Shown in pieces: positions 17,981-25,670 of a stretch of DNA of 64,000 nucleotides. Origin of the DNA: Anaerovibrio slackiae (GTDB lineage Bacteria > Bacillota > Negativicutes > Selenomonadales > Selenomonadaceae); the NCBI RefSeq assembly GCF_009695585.1, contig NZ_VUNR01000013.1:1-64000 (forward strand), in the 5' to 3' direction. Below the pieces are notes generated by a model. That model had not been told where the DNA came from. It saw only the letters and a program-made list of their open reading frames with translations, and made no database searches. How positions within the stretch are numbered: the stretch's first letter is position 1; each line of letters begins with the position of its first letter. Both the position numbers and the translations under genes were made by a program.

Positions 17981-19867
17981 ATGGAAGATTTACTCTATGT
18001 CATTCCTGCGAACTCTAAGAAAGAAGCTATTGTTGAGATGCTGGAGGCTCATCCGGAAATCAAATTCGTTTCCCTGGTTGGTATTGACCACGCCGGCAAC
18101 GACACTGATGAGAAGATTCCTGTACGCATCTTTTTGAAGGATATGGATGATTTCTACGCCGGTTCCGCAGTACAGACTGACGGCTCCTCCGTAGTGCTGG
18201 CAGGCATTGCAACCCTGAACAATGCAAAGGTTGATATGCCTATTGACCCATCTGTAAACTGGTTTGTAGATTACAACTTCGAGAACTACGATGAGGAAAC
18301 CGAGAAGCCTATCGGTACTCTCCGTATTCCTGCTTTCCTCATTCACGAGGGCAAGCGTGTAGATTCTCGTGCAGTTTTGAAGGATACTCTGGATTATGTA
18401 AAGAAGGAGCTGCTGAACATTTTCCATACCACCGGCACTATCTCCGGCCTGGAGCATATCAATGGTGCTGATGTGGAGGATATCTGCTTCACTTCCGCTA
18501 CTGAGCTGGAGTTCTGGGTAAAGACTCCGCTGGAGGATGCCAACATTGAGGAAATGTCCGCTTCCCAGGTTATGCAGGAGCAGTACTGGCAGCGCACCCA
18601 CGGCATTGTCCGCAATGCCTTGGAGCAGGCAGTTCTGCTGTTGGACAAGTACGGACTGAGCGTTGAGATGGGCCACAAGGAAGTAGGCGGCATCAAGGCT
18701 CATTTGGATGAGTCCGGCCGCATGGTAAGCGTTTGCGAGCAGATTGAGGTTGACTGGAAGTTTGCTGATGCTCTGCAGGCTGCCGATAACGAGCTGATTG
18801 TCCGCACTTTCATCCGTGAGGTATTCCGCATGAACGGCCTGGAGGTTTCCTTCAAGGCTAAGCCTATGATCGGCCTTGCTGGTAATGGTGAGCATACCCA
18901 TATCGGCATGGGTGCAATCCTGAAGGATGGCAAGTTTGTGAACCTGTTTGCACCAAAGGATATGACCAAGGACTTCATGAGCGCTATCGGCTATGGTTCT
19001 ATCATGGGCCTTTTGAAGAACTATGAGGTTATTAACCCGTTCGTATCTGCTACCAATGACTCCCTGAACCGCTTGAAGCCGGGATTTGAGGCTCCTGTAT
19101 GTATCGTTACCTCCCTGGGCCATACTCCTGAGGTTCCATCCCGTAACCGTACTATCCTGGCAGGCCTGATCCGCGATGTGAACAATCCGGCTGCTACCCG
19201 CTTCGAGCTGCGTGCCTGCAACCCTTATACCAATACCTATCTGGTGCTGGCTGCTATCTATTCTGCGGCTTTGGACGGCATCAAGTACGCTGTTACCAAG
19301 TCCACTGCTGACCTTTTGACAGAGCTGTCCAAGGAGGCTGGCGTAGAGGCTGGCTATCTGGAGAAGGAGCGCGCTTATCGTTCTGAGAAGGATGTATTCG
19401 AGGATTATACTGATGAGGAGCGCAACCGTCTCTTTGGTGCACCTCCTGCAACTGTTTGGGAGAACCTGTCCGGCCTGGACAACTATCCTGAGAAGCGTGC
19501 TGCTGTATGCGCTGCCGGTGCTTTCACCGATGCTATCATCGAGGCCTTCAAGGCTGGTGCCCTGCTCCGCTGGAAGACTGAGCTCATCAGCCGCATTATT
19601 CCTGAGAACCGTGATATTGTACGTGCTTGCAAGGAAATCGTGTCCGACTATGTAACTGACCAGGATTCCTACAACTGGAACAAGATTAACGGCCTCCGCT
19701 GCTACCTGGCCAAGGACAGCATTGATGAGAAGTCCCTGTTCACCCTGCTGAAGACTGCTCTTGTTGAGGGCGATTATGAGACCGCTTCCGGCCTCCAGGT
19801 TGAGATGTATGACAAGATGGAGGAGCTGAAGGCTCTCTATGACTCCTATCAGAAGAACATGATTTGA
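17981..19867 (+). CDS. Glutamine synthetase (long form)
   Basis: A 628-residue glutamine synthetase. The catalytic core is readable: ELEFWV, VEMGHKEVGG, GNGEHTHIGMG, NRLKPGFEAPV and the arginine loop ending ATRFELRACNP. Residues after about 440 form a helical C-terminal extension, so the protein is much longer than the usual 450-residue type I enzyme but shorter than typical type III. It makes glutamine from glutamate, ammonia and ATP. ATG 17981 is chosen because AAAAGGTGG precedes it; an upstream in-frame extension to 17885 would cover the leader hairpin. Codon use suggests high expression. Confidence 0.88.
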   Translation: MEDLLYVIPANSKKEAIVEMLEAHPEIKFVSLVGIDHAGNDTDEKIPVRIFLKDMDDFYAGSAVQTDGSSVVLAGIATLNNAKVDMPIDPSVNWFVDYNFENYDEETEKPIGTLRIPAFLIHEGKRVDSRAVLKDTLDYVKKELLNIFHTTGTISGLEHINGADVEDICFTSATELEFWVKTPLEDANIEEMSASQVMQEQYWQRTHGIVRNALEQAVLLLDKYGLSVEMGHKEVGGIKAHLDESGRMVSVCEQIEVDWKFADALQAADNELIVRTFIREVFRMNGLEVSFKAKPMIGLAGNGEHTHIGMGAILKDGKFVNLFAPKDMTKDFMSAIGYGSIMGLLKNYEVINPFVSATNDSLNRLKPGFEAPVCIVTSLGHTPEVPSRNRTILAGLIRDVNNPAATRFELRACNPYTNTYLVLAAIYSAALDGIKYAVTKSTADLLTELSKEAGVEAGYLEKERAYRSEKDVFEDYTDEERNRLFGAPPATVWENLSGLDNYPEKRAAVCAAGAFTDAIIEAFKAGALLRWKTELISRIIPENRDIVRACKEIVSDYVTDQDSYNWNKINGLRCYLAKDSIDEKSLFTLLKTALVEGDYETASGLQVEMYDKMEELKALYDSYQKNMI

Positions 19868-19880
19868 TATAAAACAGCGA

Positions 19881-19908
19881 AAGCCCCTGATTTATCAGGG
19901 GCTTTTTT
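19881..19908 (+). terminator. Terminator at the host-prophage border
   Basis: AAGCCCCTGA (19881-19890) pairs perfectly with TCAGGGGCTT (19895-19904) and runs into seven Ts. The integrase gene ends five bases later on the other strand. Confidence 0.85.
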
Positions 19909-19912
19909 ACAT

Positions 19913-20971
19913 TCACGGAGTTTTTGAAGCCCTTTTGAAGTCCTTTTCTATCATTTGGGCAATTTCCGTGTCATTATCCTTGTAAACGTGTGCATAGATA
20001 TTCAGGGTGATGGCGGGGGACGAGTGTCCAAGTCTCTTTGATATGGCGGTTATGGCTACGCCCTGCTGGATGAGATAGGAGGCGTGAGAGTGTCGCAGGT
20101 CATGCAGCGTAATTCTGCTTACCCCTGCCAAGCTGGTATATTTTGTCAGCCTTGCCCTCATGGTGGTTGGAGGATGAAGCATGAAGGGATATTCAGGCTG
20201 CACAGGCAGGGAATCAAGATATTCCTTTATGTCCTCCATCATGAACTCCGGCATGGTTATATTGCGTATGCTGTAGCTTGTCTTAGGCGGCCCCATGACC
20301 TTTATGGCATGGAGGTATGTGCGTCTTATGGATATGGTGTTGCTGTCAAAGTCAATATCCTCTGCCGTCAGAGCTTCCAGCTCACCTATGCGCATACCTG
20401 ACCAGAACAGTATGGAGAAAACCAGCTTGTCATAGGCATTGTCTATGACGCTTTCCAGCTTCATGAATTCATCCACTTCAAGGAAATCAATCTTCTTCCG
20501 TATCTTGCCTGTCTTGCCTGTCTTTTGGAAGGGATTGGACGGGCAGTTGAAATACTTCACGGCAAAGTTCATCATGGCAGAGAATGAAACATTTATGGAA
20601 CGTATCATAGATTGGCTTATGCCGGTAACAGCCAGTCTGTTTTGCCATTCCTTTATGGTCAGAGGCGTTATCTCCGATATTGGCAGTGCTCCAAGCTCGG
20701 CAGTTATGTATTTGCGTATCCTGTTTTTCACTGTCAGGTATGAAGATATTTTCCGGTTCACCTTGTAATCGCTAAGATACTTTTCAGCAAGGGCTTCCAG
20801 CGTCATGGAAGGCGTCCCCTGGGATGATGCCTTGAAATTGACCTCGTAGGCTATGGCATCCTTTTTCCGCGCGAAGCCTCGCTTGGTGGTTTTCCGTGTC
20901 TTGCCGGTCCAGTCCTTGTACTTGAATGTGCAGAACCATTTCTTTGTCTTCTCATCGTATGAGGCCGACAT
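19913..20971 (-). CDS. int: Phage tyrosine-recombinase integrase
   Basis: A 352-residue integrase with an N-terminal Arm-type DNA-binding domain, a core-binding SAM-like domain (about 60-150) and a catalytic domain. The catalytic residues are visible: Arg in SGMRIGE, His and Arg in HDLRHSHASYL, His in LGHSS and the nucleophile Tyr in NIYAHVYK. It drives prophage insertion and excision. Its position at the very edge, reading toward host DNA, fits an adjacent attL. Confidence 0.95.
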   Translation of the reverse strand: MSASYDEKTKKWFCTFKYKDWTGKTRKTTKRGFARKKDAIAYEVNFKASSQGTPSMTLEALAEKYLSDYKVNRKISSYLTVKNRIRKYITAELGALPISEITPLTIKEWQNRLAVTGISQSMIRSINVSFSAMMNFAVKYFNCPSNPFQKTGKTGKIRKKIDFLEVDEFMKLESVIDNAYDKLVFSILFWSGMRIGELEALTAEDIDFDSNTISIRRTYLHAIKVMGPPKTSYSIRNITMPEFMMEDIKEYLDSLPVQPEYPFMLHPPTTMRARLTKYTSLAGVSRITLHDLRHSHASYLIQQGVAITAISKRLGHSSPAITLNIYAHVYKDNDTEIAQMIEKDFKRASKTP

Positions 20972-20994
20972 AAAAACTCCCCCTTTGGCAACAG

Positions 20995-21453
20995 TCAGAG
21001 ATTGGTATGGTATGTGCTCAATGCTTCAGCAACTTTTTCCGGAATGCCGTTGCTACGCATGAAGTCGTATATGGAAAAATCCTCGTAATGGCAGCCTGCT
21101 TCCATGCTCCCGGCCAGCATCAGCTCCGTGGCAAATACATCAGCTTCACGCTCGTATCTGCCGGCCGGGAAATAGCTTTTGGTGGTCAGATAGTGCATAT
21201 TGATTTTGTCGTGCAGCAGCGCATGGCCAAGCTCGTGGGCGCAGATGTACCCCAGGTGCGCATCGTCAGCTTCCGTGCTTATGACGATAATCTTTATTCT
21301 GCTGCTCTTGATGTAATATCCTTGCAGGCTTTTTATAGGCGCGTATACCAGCTGGATGCCGCATAGCTCGGCCAGCTGAAAAGGGCTGCATGTATTGTGC
21401 TTTTCAATAAGCTCCTGCACATATTGTCTGATGGCTGTGTTGTTCATAGGCAT
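20995..21453 (-). CDS. ImmA/IrrE-family metallopeptidase
   Basis: A 152-residue zinc metallopeptidase with the HEXXH motif in CAHELGHALLHDK (about residues 70-82) and a downstream Glu in READVFATELM. In ICEBs1 and related elements ImmA cleaves the CI-like repressor to trigger induction. Here it lies 4 kb from the repressor gene, directly upstream of int on the same strand, so a role in repressor inactivation is plausible but inferred. The start may be six bases downstream at the second Met. Confidence 0.85.
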   Translation of the reverse strand: MPMNNTAIRQYVQELIEKHNTCSPFQLAELCGIQLVYAPIKSLQGYYIKSSRIKIIVISTEADDAHLGYICAHELGHALLHDKINMHYLTTKSYFPAGRYEREADVFATELMLAGSMEAGCHYEDFSIYDFMRSNGIPEKVAEALSTYHTNL

Positions 21454-21699
21454 TGTCCTCGAAGTAATAAAAGACGCTGGTGGCGTTTTTAGTATCAGCA
21501 GTGTTACGTAAATGAAATGTAAAAATTATGTTTGTTATGATATAATGTTAGGGAAAGGCGGTGCTGAAGATGAAGAACTGCAAGAGTTACATGATAATCG
21601 CTCATGTAATGCTATCGGTGTCATGTTTAGTGTATTTTGCTTGTCGTTTTTTTGACAAATTTTTTGATATAGATATAATTATTACAATGAATAGATTGA
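21454..21699. other. Intergenic, no clear gene
   Basis: Between the peptidase gene and the IS remnant. It holds a small hairpin (GACGC/GCGTC type, about 21470-21490). A 72-codon frame starting at 21561 crosses into the IS remnant and is not supported as a gene because it lacks conserved features and half of it is IS sequence. Confidence 0.4.
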
Positions 21700-21971
21700 A
21701 AAGGAGAAGACCTGCGAAATTCGTTCACGCAGTCGAAAAGCGAAAACCAAGCAGTAGACTGCCAGCAGGTAATTTTTAAGGGTTACGTGTATTAACCTGC
21801 CGTAATTTAAAGACCTTGCGGTTGTAAAGATAACAAGCATTCATATACACAATACCGTGGGACACACGGAAATCTACGCTTGGGGAGAGCGTGTAAGACA
21901 TATAGGCCACGGCCTATATGCAGTGCTCAAGGAACCAAGAATCCCCTGCCTTTAGGCATGGGGAGTGTCAA
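21700..21971 (+). mobile_element. IS200/IS605 right-end remnant with omega-RNA-like tail
   Basis: Positions 21710-21780 resemble the 3' end of a tnpB gene (the frame gives VEKRKPSSRLPAG, like tails of TnpB coding regions). From 21850 the same block order as at 1-137 appears: a CCGTG/CACGG hairpin, GGGGAGAGCGTGTAAG, then CCCCTGCC-TTTA-GGCATGGGG and the typical end GAGTGTCAA. The transposase body is absent, so this is a decayed or deleted copy that keeps a structured right end. Confidence 0.65.
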
Positions 21972-22055
21972 GATGAATTGTCGCCAGAAGCTAAGAAAGA
22001 ACTTCAAGAATTGCTATCAGGTCTGCAACAAGTCCAACAGCAGCTGCGAGATAAT
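21972..22055 (+). pseudogene. 3' gene fragment next to the IS remnant
   Basis: Immediately after the IS end an open frame reads DELSPEAKKELQELLSGL and on to a TAG at 22053-22055. The sequence looks like the helical C-terminus of a small phage protein whose 5' part was lost when the IS inserted. No matching 5' fragment is clearly visible. Confidence 0.35.
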
Positions 22056-22076
22056 TAGTCTGTGGGGGTGATAATT

Positions 22077-22286
22077 ATGCAGATTACGTTTGATATAAAA
22101 TTGAGTGAGGAAAACGACCTTCTGAATATGGATGCTTGCGTACTGGATTTGATAAAGCTCATAAGTGCCTACCGTATCCCGCTGTGCTATCTTGATGATA
22201 TGTTTGCCGGGGTAAAGGAAGATATAGAGTGTGCACTCTTGATTACGCCTGAGTCTGTCAGCCAGGAGTTAATCCCTTCAAGATGA
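22077..22286 (+). CDS. Small hypothetical protein
   Basis: A 69-residue acidic protein (MQITFDIKLSEENDLLNMDA and onward) with no family I recognise. GGGGGTGATAATT just before the ATG is a good ribosome site, which is why this start is preferred over 22062. It is on the plus strand among minus-strand lysogeny genes, and its last 29 bases overlap the 3' end of the DUF2513 gene in a tail-to-tail arrangement. Confidence 0.5.
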   Translation: MQITFDIKLSEENDLLNMDACVLDLIKLISAYRIPLCYLDDMFAGVKEDIECALLITPESVSQELIPSR

Positions 22287-22644
22287 TAGACTGTCCTATT
22301 TTCATGGCAACATCAAAAACAAAAGATAAGCCCTTATCGCATAAAGAGATTCCTATTTTGTCCTTTACTTCATGCCAGATACTATCTTCTCTTATTGCAG
22401 ATAGGAATTCATGTCCTTTTGGGGTAATATCAGAAAAATAGGGATTATACCAATACTTTTTACTACCTGTTATATATTTTGCATCAATAAGGAAACAGAC
22501 GTGATATGAGACTGTTTTCATGTATTCCTTGTTTTGGCGTTTTTCTTTTGGCACAAGGTTAACAGCCCTGATATGGCTTTTTCCATCTGATATATTCTCA
22601 ATGCGTATGAGTATATATCTAAGTAAATCATAATCAATTTTCAT
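22258..22644 (-). CDS. DUF2513 protein
   Basis: A 128-residue protein of the DUF2513 family, common in prophages and genomic islands, with a winged-helix-like layout (MKIDYDLLRYILIRIENI, YHVCFLIDAKYI, DITPKGHEFL). The phrase DITPKGHEFL is the family hallmark. The start at 22644 is supported by GGAG upstream; a longer frame to 22803 would run into the small-RNA region. Function is unknown; a DNA-binding or effector role is only suggested by fold. Confidence 0.8.
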   Translation of the reverse strand: MKIDYDLLRYILIRIENISDGKSHIRAVNLVPKEKRQNKEYMKTVSYHVCFLIDAKYITGSKKYWYNPYFSDITPKGHEFLSAIREDSIWHEVKDKIGISLCDKGLSFVFDVAMKIGQSIILKGLTPG

Positions 22645-22779
22645 ATTTATCTCCAAGGCCAGCTTCGTGCTGGTTCTTTTTATGTGCAATTTTTGCTTGC
22701 TTTTCGACATATTTGTACAATGTGTTTGTTCTTTCGACCTATAAAGTGGTTGTTTCAAAAATGGAAATAACCACATACG

Positions 22780-22875
22780 AAAAACGCCCCATGCTATAAG
22801 CACAGGACGTTTCTGCTTTAGTTGCGGGCAAGCCGCATCATCACGATTTTATTGCGGGCGAACCGCTCATTGTGC
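22780..22875 (-). ncRNA. Putative small RNA A
   Basis: A short minus-strand unit bounded by a promoter (22880-22908) and a terminator (stem ACGTCC/GGGCGT with one G-U, then five Us at 22784-22780). The predicted RNA of about 95 bases starts near GAGCGGTTCG and carries two near-identical hairpins, each GCGG-5 bases-CCGC. No open frame with a ribosome site is inside. It is followed upstream by a paralogous unit (22913-22992). Its function is unknown. Confidence 0.6.
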
Positions 22876-22879
22876 TTAT

Positions 22880-22908
22880 ATTCTATAATATATTTGATTG
22901 TATGTCAA
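22880..22908 (-). promoter_or_regulatory. Promoter of small RNA A
   Basis: On the minus strand TTGACA (22908-22903), a 17-bp spacer and TAGAAT (22885-22880). Confidence 0.65.
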
Positions 22909-22912
22909 TTTC

Positions 22913-22992
22913 AAAAACGAAAAGCCCCCATGCATAAGCACAGGGGCTATCGTTAGTTCGGGGGTATGAGAAATCAATTCCCGAATCGCTCA
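22913..22992 (-). ncRNA. Putative small RNA B (paralogue of A)
   Basis: A minus-strand unit of about 80 bases. The 5' end TGAGCGATTCG matches TGAGCGGTTCG of unit A, a long hairpin TTCGGG/CCCGAA follows, then the shared AACTAA and a terminator with stem AGCCCC/GGGGCT and a T-rich tail. The terminator loop GTGCTTAT is complementary to ATAAGCAC at the promoter edge, and the same holds for unit A. No coding potential is seen. Confidence 0.6.
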
Positions 22993-22998
22993 GTGCTT

Positions 22999-23027
22999 AT
23001 TATACAATATAAAAAAACAATAATCAA
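22999..23027 (-). promoter_or_regulatory. Promoter of small RNA B
   Basis: On the minus strand TTGATT (23027-23022), a 17-bp spacer and TATAAT (23004-22999), overlapping the dinD stop region. Confidence 0.65.
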
Positions 23028-23887
23028 ATATTGCTTAGTTTCTCCGATGTTTTTCTCTGATTTAATTTCTTCTCCAATTGCTGTATGCTTTCTTTCGGGG
23101 TTGGGAGGTCTTCCGGCATGGTGCCGCCAAGGTCTTTGATTGTCTGCCGGACTGCGGAACCAACTTCAAAATGGGTTTTATTGGCAGCTTCTTTGCCTTT
23201 TATATTTTCGCGGCGCATCTTCGCCTCTGTTTGAGTGGCACGAAACAGGTTGGCTGCTAGTTCCTCATGGCCCATGTAGTCAAGTATTTGCTGGTTTTTC
23301 TTTAGGCCTTTTCTAGTATGAATATCCTTAGCTGTAAGACCGCCATATAATCCCATATATCCCTTGTTTTGAAATACAGCATAATCAAAAGCTGTGGTTA
23401 TTCCAGCGTCGTGTGCTGCATCTGCTAAGAAAGTGTTATGCTTTTTTAATTCTTGCCTGATTGCCAATCGTCTAGCGTTTTCGTCTAAGTTGTCAAAATT
23501 CTCAATAAGTTCCTGCTGCCTGGTCTTTACTGCAAAATAGGTTTGTGCAAGTGCTATTTCCTGAACAGATGGATTACCATTCATGGCAATTAAATAACAT
23601 GCATATCTTGAGAGCTCATAATCGTCTATTTCACGTTTGGCACCACTGCCGAGGCTGACCATTTTGCTCGTTCGGGCAAAATGGTCTGATACGTTGTTTT
23701 CAGTGGCCTCACAAGACAGAACAGCTTTCTCTATAACTTTTTCAAAATTACGCCATTGTTTATAACCTAATATGGAAAATAGCTCTCTAGCTATCCAGTA
23801 TTCCTGCCCATATTCATTTATATGTTTTATGGAATCAAACAGGGATGCACCCTGCTGCATGTTATCGTCGTCAAAAAATAAAAACAT
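23024..23887 (-). CDS. dinD: DinD-like DNA damage-inducible protein
   Basis: A 287-residue protein of the DinD family, with the opening pattern of a Bro-N/KilA-like fold (EYWIARELFSILGYKQWRNFEKVIEKA), DDYELSRYACYLIAMNGNP and the C-terminal TAKDIHTRKGLKKNQQILDY and LAANLFRATQTEAKMRRENIK. DinD inhibits RecA filaments in E. coli and is SOS-induced there. In a prophage it could modulate the SOS response or act as an antirepressor; that is inferred. AAAGGATG precedes the ATG. I did not find a clear LexA box. Confidence 0.85.
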   Translation of the reverse strand: MFLFFDDDNMQQGASLFDSIKHINEYGQEYWIARELFSILGYKQWRNFEKVIEKAVLSCEATENNVSDHFARTSKMVSLGSGAKREIDDYELSRYACYLIAMNGNPSVQEIALAQTYFAVKTRQQELIENFDNLDENARRLAIRQELKKHNTFLADAAHDAGITTAFDYAVFQNKGYMGLYGGLTAKDIHTRKGLKKNQQILDYMGHEELAANLFRATQTEAKMRRENIKGKEAANKTHFEVGSAVRQTIKDLGGTMPEDLPTPKESIQQLEKKLNQRKTSEKLSNI

Positions 23888-23928
23888 AATATTACATCCT
23901 TTCTATCATTGATATGCCACCTTCATGG

Positions 23929-23964
23929 TTCCTTCCGGTACTTCTTTGGGGTGAATTTCTGCTT
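23929..23964. repeat. 36-bp direct repeat, copy 1 (repressor tail remnant)
   Basis: Identical at 35 of 36 positions to 25087-25122, which encodes the C-terminal KQKFTPKKYRKE of the CI-like repressor. Here it lies between dinD and the TIR gene and encodes nothing complete. The two copies bracket the SLATT, PGDYG-like and TIR genes. Confidence 0.85.
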
Positions 23965-23981
23965 TTTGGATGCCTGTTGTG

Positions 23982-24401
23982 TTAGATTGAGTAGTCCCTG
24001 ATTGCTGAAATAATTGAATCTGTATTCCATCTTACGCGCACATCTGCTATAGTATAAATATCTGATGGCATTTTTTGGCTCCCCCAAGGAGCAACAGCTA
24101 TGATGGGCTTATTGTATTTCTTTGCTATGTCTAGTTCCACCTGCATCCATTCGTGGTAATTGTAATACATTCCGGATAGCATGATAAAGGCGTTGACAGG
24201 GCGTATCTTGTTAGCCAGCTTTCCAGCCAGGACACCTTTACTAATCCTGCCGGTAAAGAATAACGGCTTATCAGGCGGGGCGGAGTAGTTTCTGTAAGTG
24301 AAATAAGGGGCAGCATCAAGGAGAGCGATAAAACTATCGTATTCCTCTACATATTTCCAGGCATGGCTTATAAATAAGTCGTATATCTTCAAGTGTGGCA
24401 T
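23982..24401 (-). CDS. ThsB-like TIR protein (DUF1863)
   Basis: A 139-residue TIR-like domain protein. It shows the ThsB/DUF1863 signatures: [18 protein letters not shown] at the N-terminus, [30 protein letters not shown] with the putative catalytic Glu, [13 protein letters not shown] and the closing [13 protein letters not shown]. In Thoeris systems ThsB senses phage infection and makes an NAD-derived signal that activates a ThsA effector. No ThsA is in the window; the membrane protein at 24618-25082 is the nearest candidate partner. The start at 24401 (behind AAAGGATTG) is preferred over 24449. Confidence 0.8.
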   Translation of the reverse strand: MPHLKIYDLFISHAWKYVEEYDSFIALLDAAPYFTYRNYSAPPDKPLFFTGRISKGVLAGKLANKIRPVNAFIMLSGMYYNYHEWMQVELDIAKKYNKPIIAVAPWGSQKMPSDIYTIADVRVRWNTDSIISAIRDYSI

Positions 24402-24441
24402 AAAATCAATCCTTTCAATGCAAAAAAGAGGAGGTGAGAAA

Positions 24442-24636
24442 ATGGGCATAGTGAGAAAATACAGAAAGAGGCCCGTGGTGGTGGAGGCCTACCAGACCGA
24501 AGTGGAGATGATTATCCCGACTTTGGAGGGAGACCATCATGCTTCGCCCGGTGATTACATTATCACGGGCGTACATGGCGAGCAGTATCCGTGCAAGCCG
24601 GATATTTTCGCAAAGACTTATGAGCTGGTGGAGTGA
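24442..24636 (+). CDS. Small phage protein of the [17 protein letters not shown] type
   Basis: A 64-residue protein with the widespread phage pattern [31 protein letters not shown] and DIFAKTYE. The function of this family is unknown to me. AGGAGGTGAGAAA just before the ATG is a strong ribosome site. It is on the plus strand, wedged between two minus-strand genes and overlapping the SLATT gene's 3' end by 19 bp, an unusual location for a protein normally found in early or late operons. Confidence 0.7.
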   Translation: MGIVRKYRKRPVVVEAYQTEVEMIIPTLEGDHHASPGDYIITGVHGEQYPCKPDIFAKTYELVE

Positions 24637-25082
24637 GCGTCATGCTTGCCGGATTCCTTAATGGTATTCCTCCAATTCAGGTTATCTGATGCAATGATTG
24701 CTTCTGTGTTACAAACTAATATGTTTAGACGTACATCGTCCGTCTTATCAAAGTAAGTACCTGTTTTCGTCAAGAACAGGTACTTTTCTCTTTTCAGCTG
24801 TTCGCTGGTAGCGCGATATTGAAGCCATAGCTCAAGGTGTGTTTCCAATGTGTTCTTGAAATATAACCAGGTGACAACTGCTCCTGAGGCCAGCATGAAC
24901 ATCCTGCCACAGAATTGGTCGGATATGAAATAATTTATAATGGGGGCGGCAATAGTTATCGCTATGGCTGCTTGCTTGTAAAGCTTATACATCTGCTGAT
25001 GTTTATTGCTTTTTTGGCTGAACCATTTTTGCTGTTCGTCCAATCTGGTTGTTATGTATTCCTCGTTATTTATGCAGACCAC
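24618..25082 (-). CDS. DUF4231/SLATT-domain membrane protein
   Basis: A 154-residue protein with the DUF4231 layout: an N-terminal [13 protein letters not shown] helix, two membrane segments (about residues 35-75: [16 protein letters not shown] and [15 protein letters not shown]), then [21 protein letters not shown] and a C-terminal helix. SLATT proteins are predicted membrane effectors of nucleotide-signalling conflict systems. A GTG start at 25082 is chosen: GGAAGGA is 6 bases upstream and the repressor's stop is one base away, so translation is probably coupled to the repressor. Pairing with the TIR gene is inferred. Confidence 0.75.
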   Translation of the reverse strand: MVCINNEEYITTRLDEQQKWFSQKSNKHQQMYKLYKQAAIAITIAAPIINYFISDQFCGRMFMLASGAVVTWLYFKNTLETHLELWLQYRATSEQLKREKYLFLTKTGTYFDKTDDVRLNILVCNTEAIIASDNLNWRNTIKESGKHDAHSTSS

Positions 25083-25083
25083 C

Positions 25084-25515
25084 TCATTCCTTCCGGTACT
25101 TCTTCGGGGTGAATTTCTGCTTGGCAACTCTTTTGGCGAGGGTGACGGCCTGGGTGAGAGATGATTTTAGGAGTTCGAGGTCTTCGTCGTCGGTGATAAT
25201 GGAGCCGCCGAGGGCAGCGGAGTTGTCCAGGCCGTCAAGTATCTTTTCGATTTCCTTGGCGATGTTCCGTTCATCGCGAGGGGTGAGGGGCGGGAGGTCT
25301 GGGTGAGTGTCATCATTTGAGGAACTAACAATATCCGATACTTTAACATTTAATGCAGTTGCTAAATTAACAATATCTTCGTTCGTAATATTTGGTGTAT
25401 ACCCTCGCTCCCAATTAGATATTACTTGTGGAGATTTATGTACTTTTTCAGCCAATTCTTTTTGTGTTAAACCTTGATATTTACGTAAAGATTTTATTCT
25501 ATGTCCAATATTCAT
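25084..25515 (-). CDS. CI-like XRE repressor
   Basis: A 143-residue repressor with an N-terminal helix-turn-helix (LTQKELAEKVHKSPQVISNWERG, motif core about residues 18-40) and a C-terminal region with no peptidase motif, so cleavage by itself is unlikely; an ImmA-like protease is encoded downstream. GAGGTG precedes ATG 25515. Its promoter on the minus strand has TATAAT near 25540 and overlaps the operator at 25549-25561. It is divergent from the Cro-like gene and heads the minus-strand lysogeny operon. Confidence 0.88.
   Translation of the reverse strand: MNIGHRIKSLRKYQGLTQKELAEKVHKSPQVISNWERGYTPNITNEDIVNLATALNVKVSDIVSSSNDDTHPDLPPLTPRDERNIAKEIEKILDGLDNSAALGGSIITDDEDLELLKSSLTQAVTLAKRVAKQKFTPKKYRKE
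25087..25122. repeat. 36-bp direct repeat, copy 2 (inside the repressor gene)
   Basis: Partner of 23929-23964 (35/36 identical). This copy is the functional 3' end of the repressor gene. Confidence 0.85.
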
Positions 25516-25548
25516 AGTAATCACCTCAATATATATTATAACAAAAGT

Positions 25549-25652
25549 AACGTATTATGTTATAATAACTAACGAAAATTGAGATTTTTTTATAAAAAGA
25601 CTTGACATTAACGCAATCCGTTAGTATTATAATAATCGTAACGTATTTCGTT
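25549..25652. promoter_or_regulatory. Lysis-lysogeny control region with three operators
   Basis: Three 13-bp sites of the form AACG-5-CGTT: 25549-25561 (right half TGTT), 25610-25622 and 25640-25652. The rightward promoter TTGACA (25602-25607), 17 bp, TATTAT (25625-25630) lies between and over the second site; the leftward repressor promoter covers the first. A fourth match is inside the cro-like gene at 25868-25880. The layout is that of a lambda-type switch. Confidence 0.75.
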
Positions 25653-25670
25653 AAAGATGGAGGTGATAAA

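Noticed and set aside
19868-19912. attL core sequence
   Set aside because: The right end of the prophage is outside the window, so no direct repeat can be identified; no tRNA gene is at the border.
21561-21779. 72-codon frame in the integrase-proximal spacer
   Set aside because: It is a chance fusion of spacer and worn tnpB 3' sequence; no ribosome site at a conserved start.
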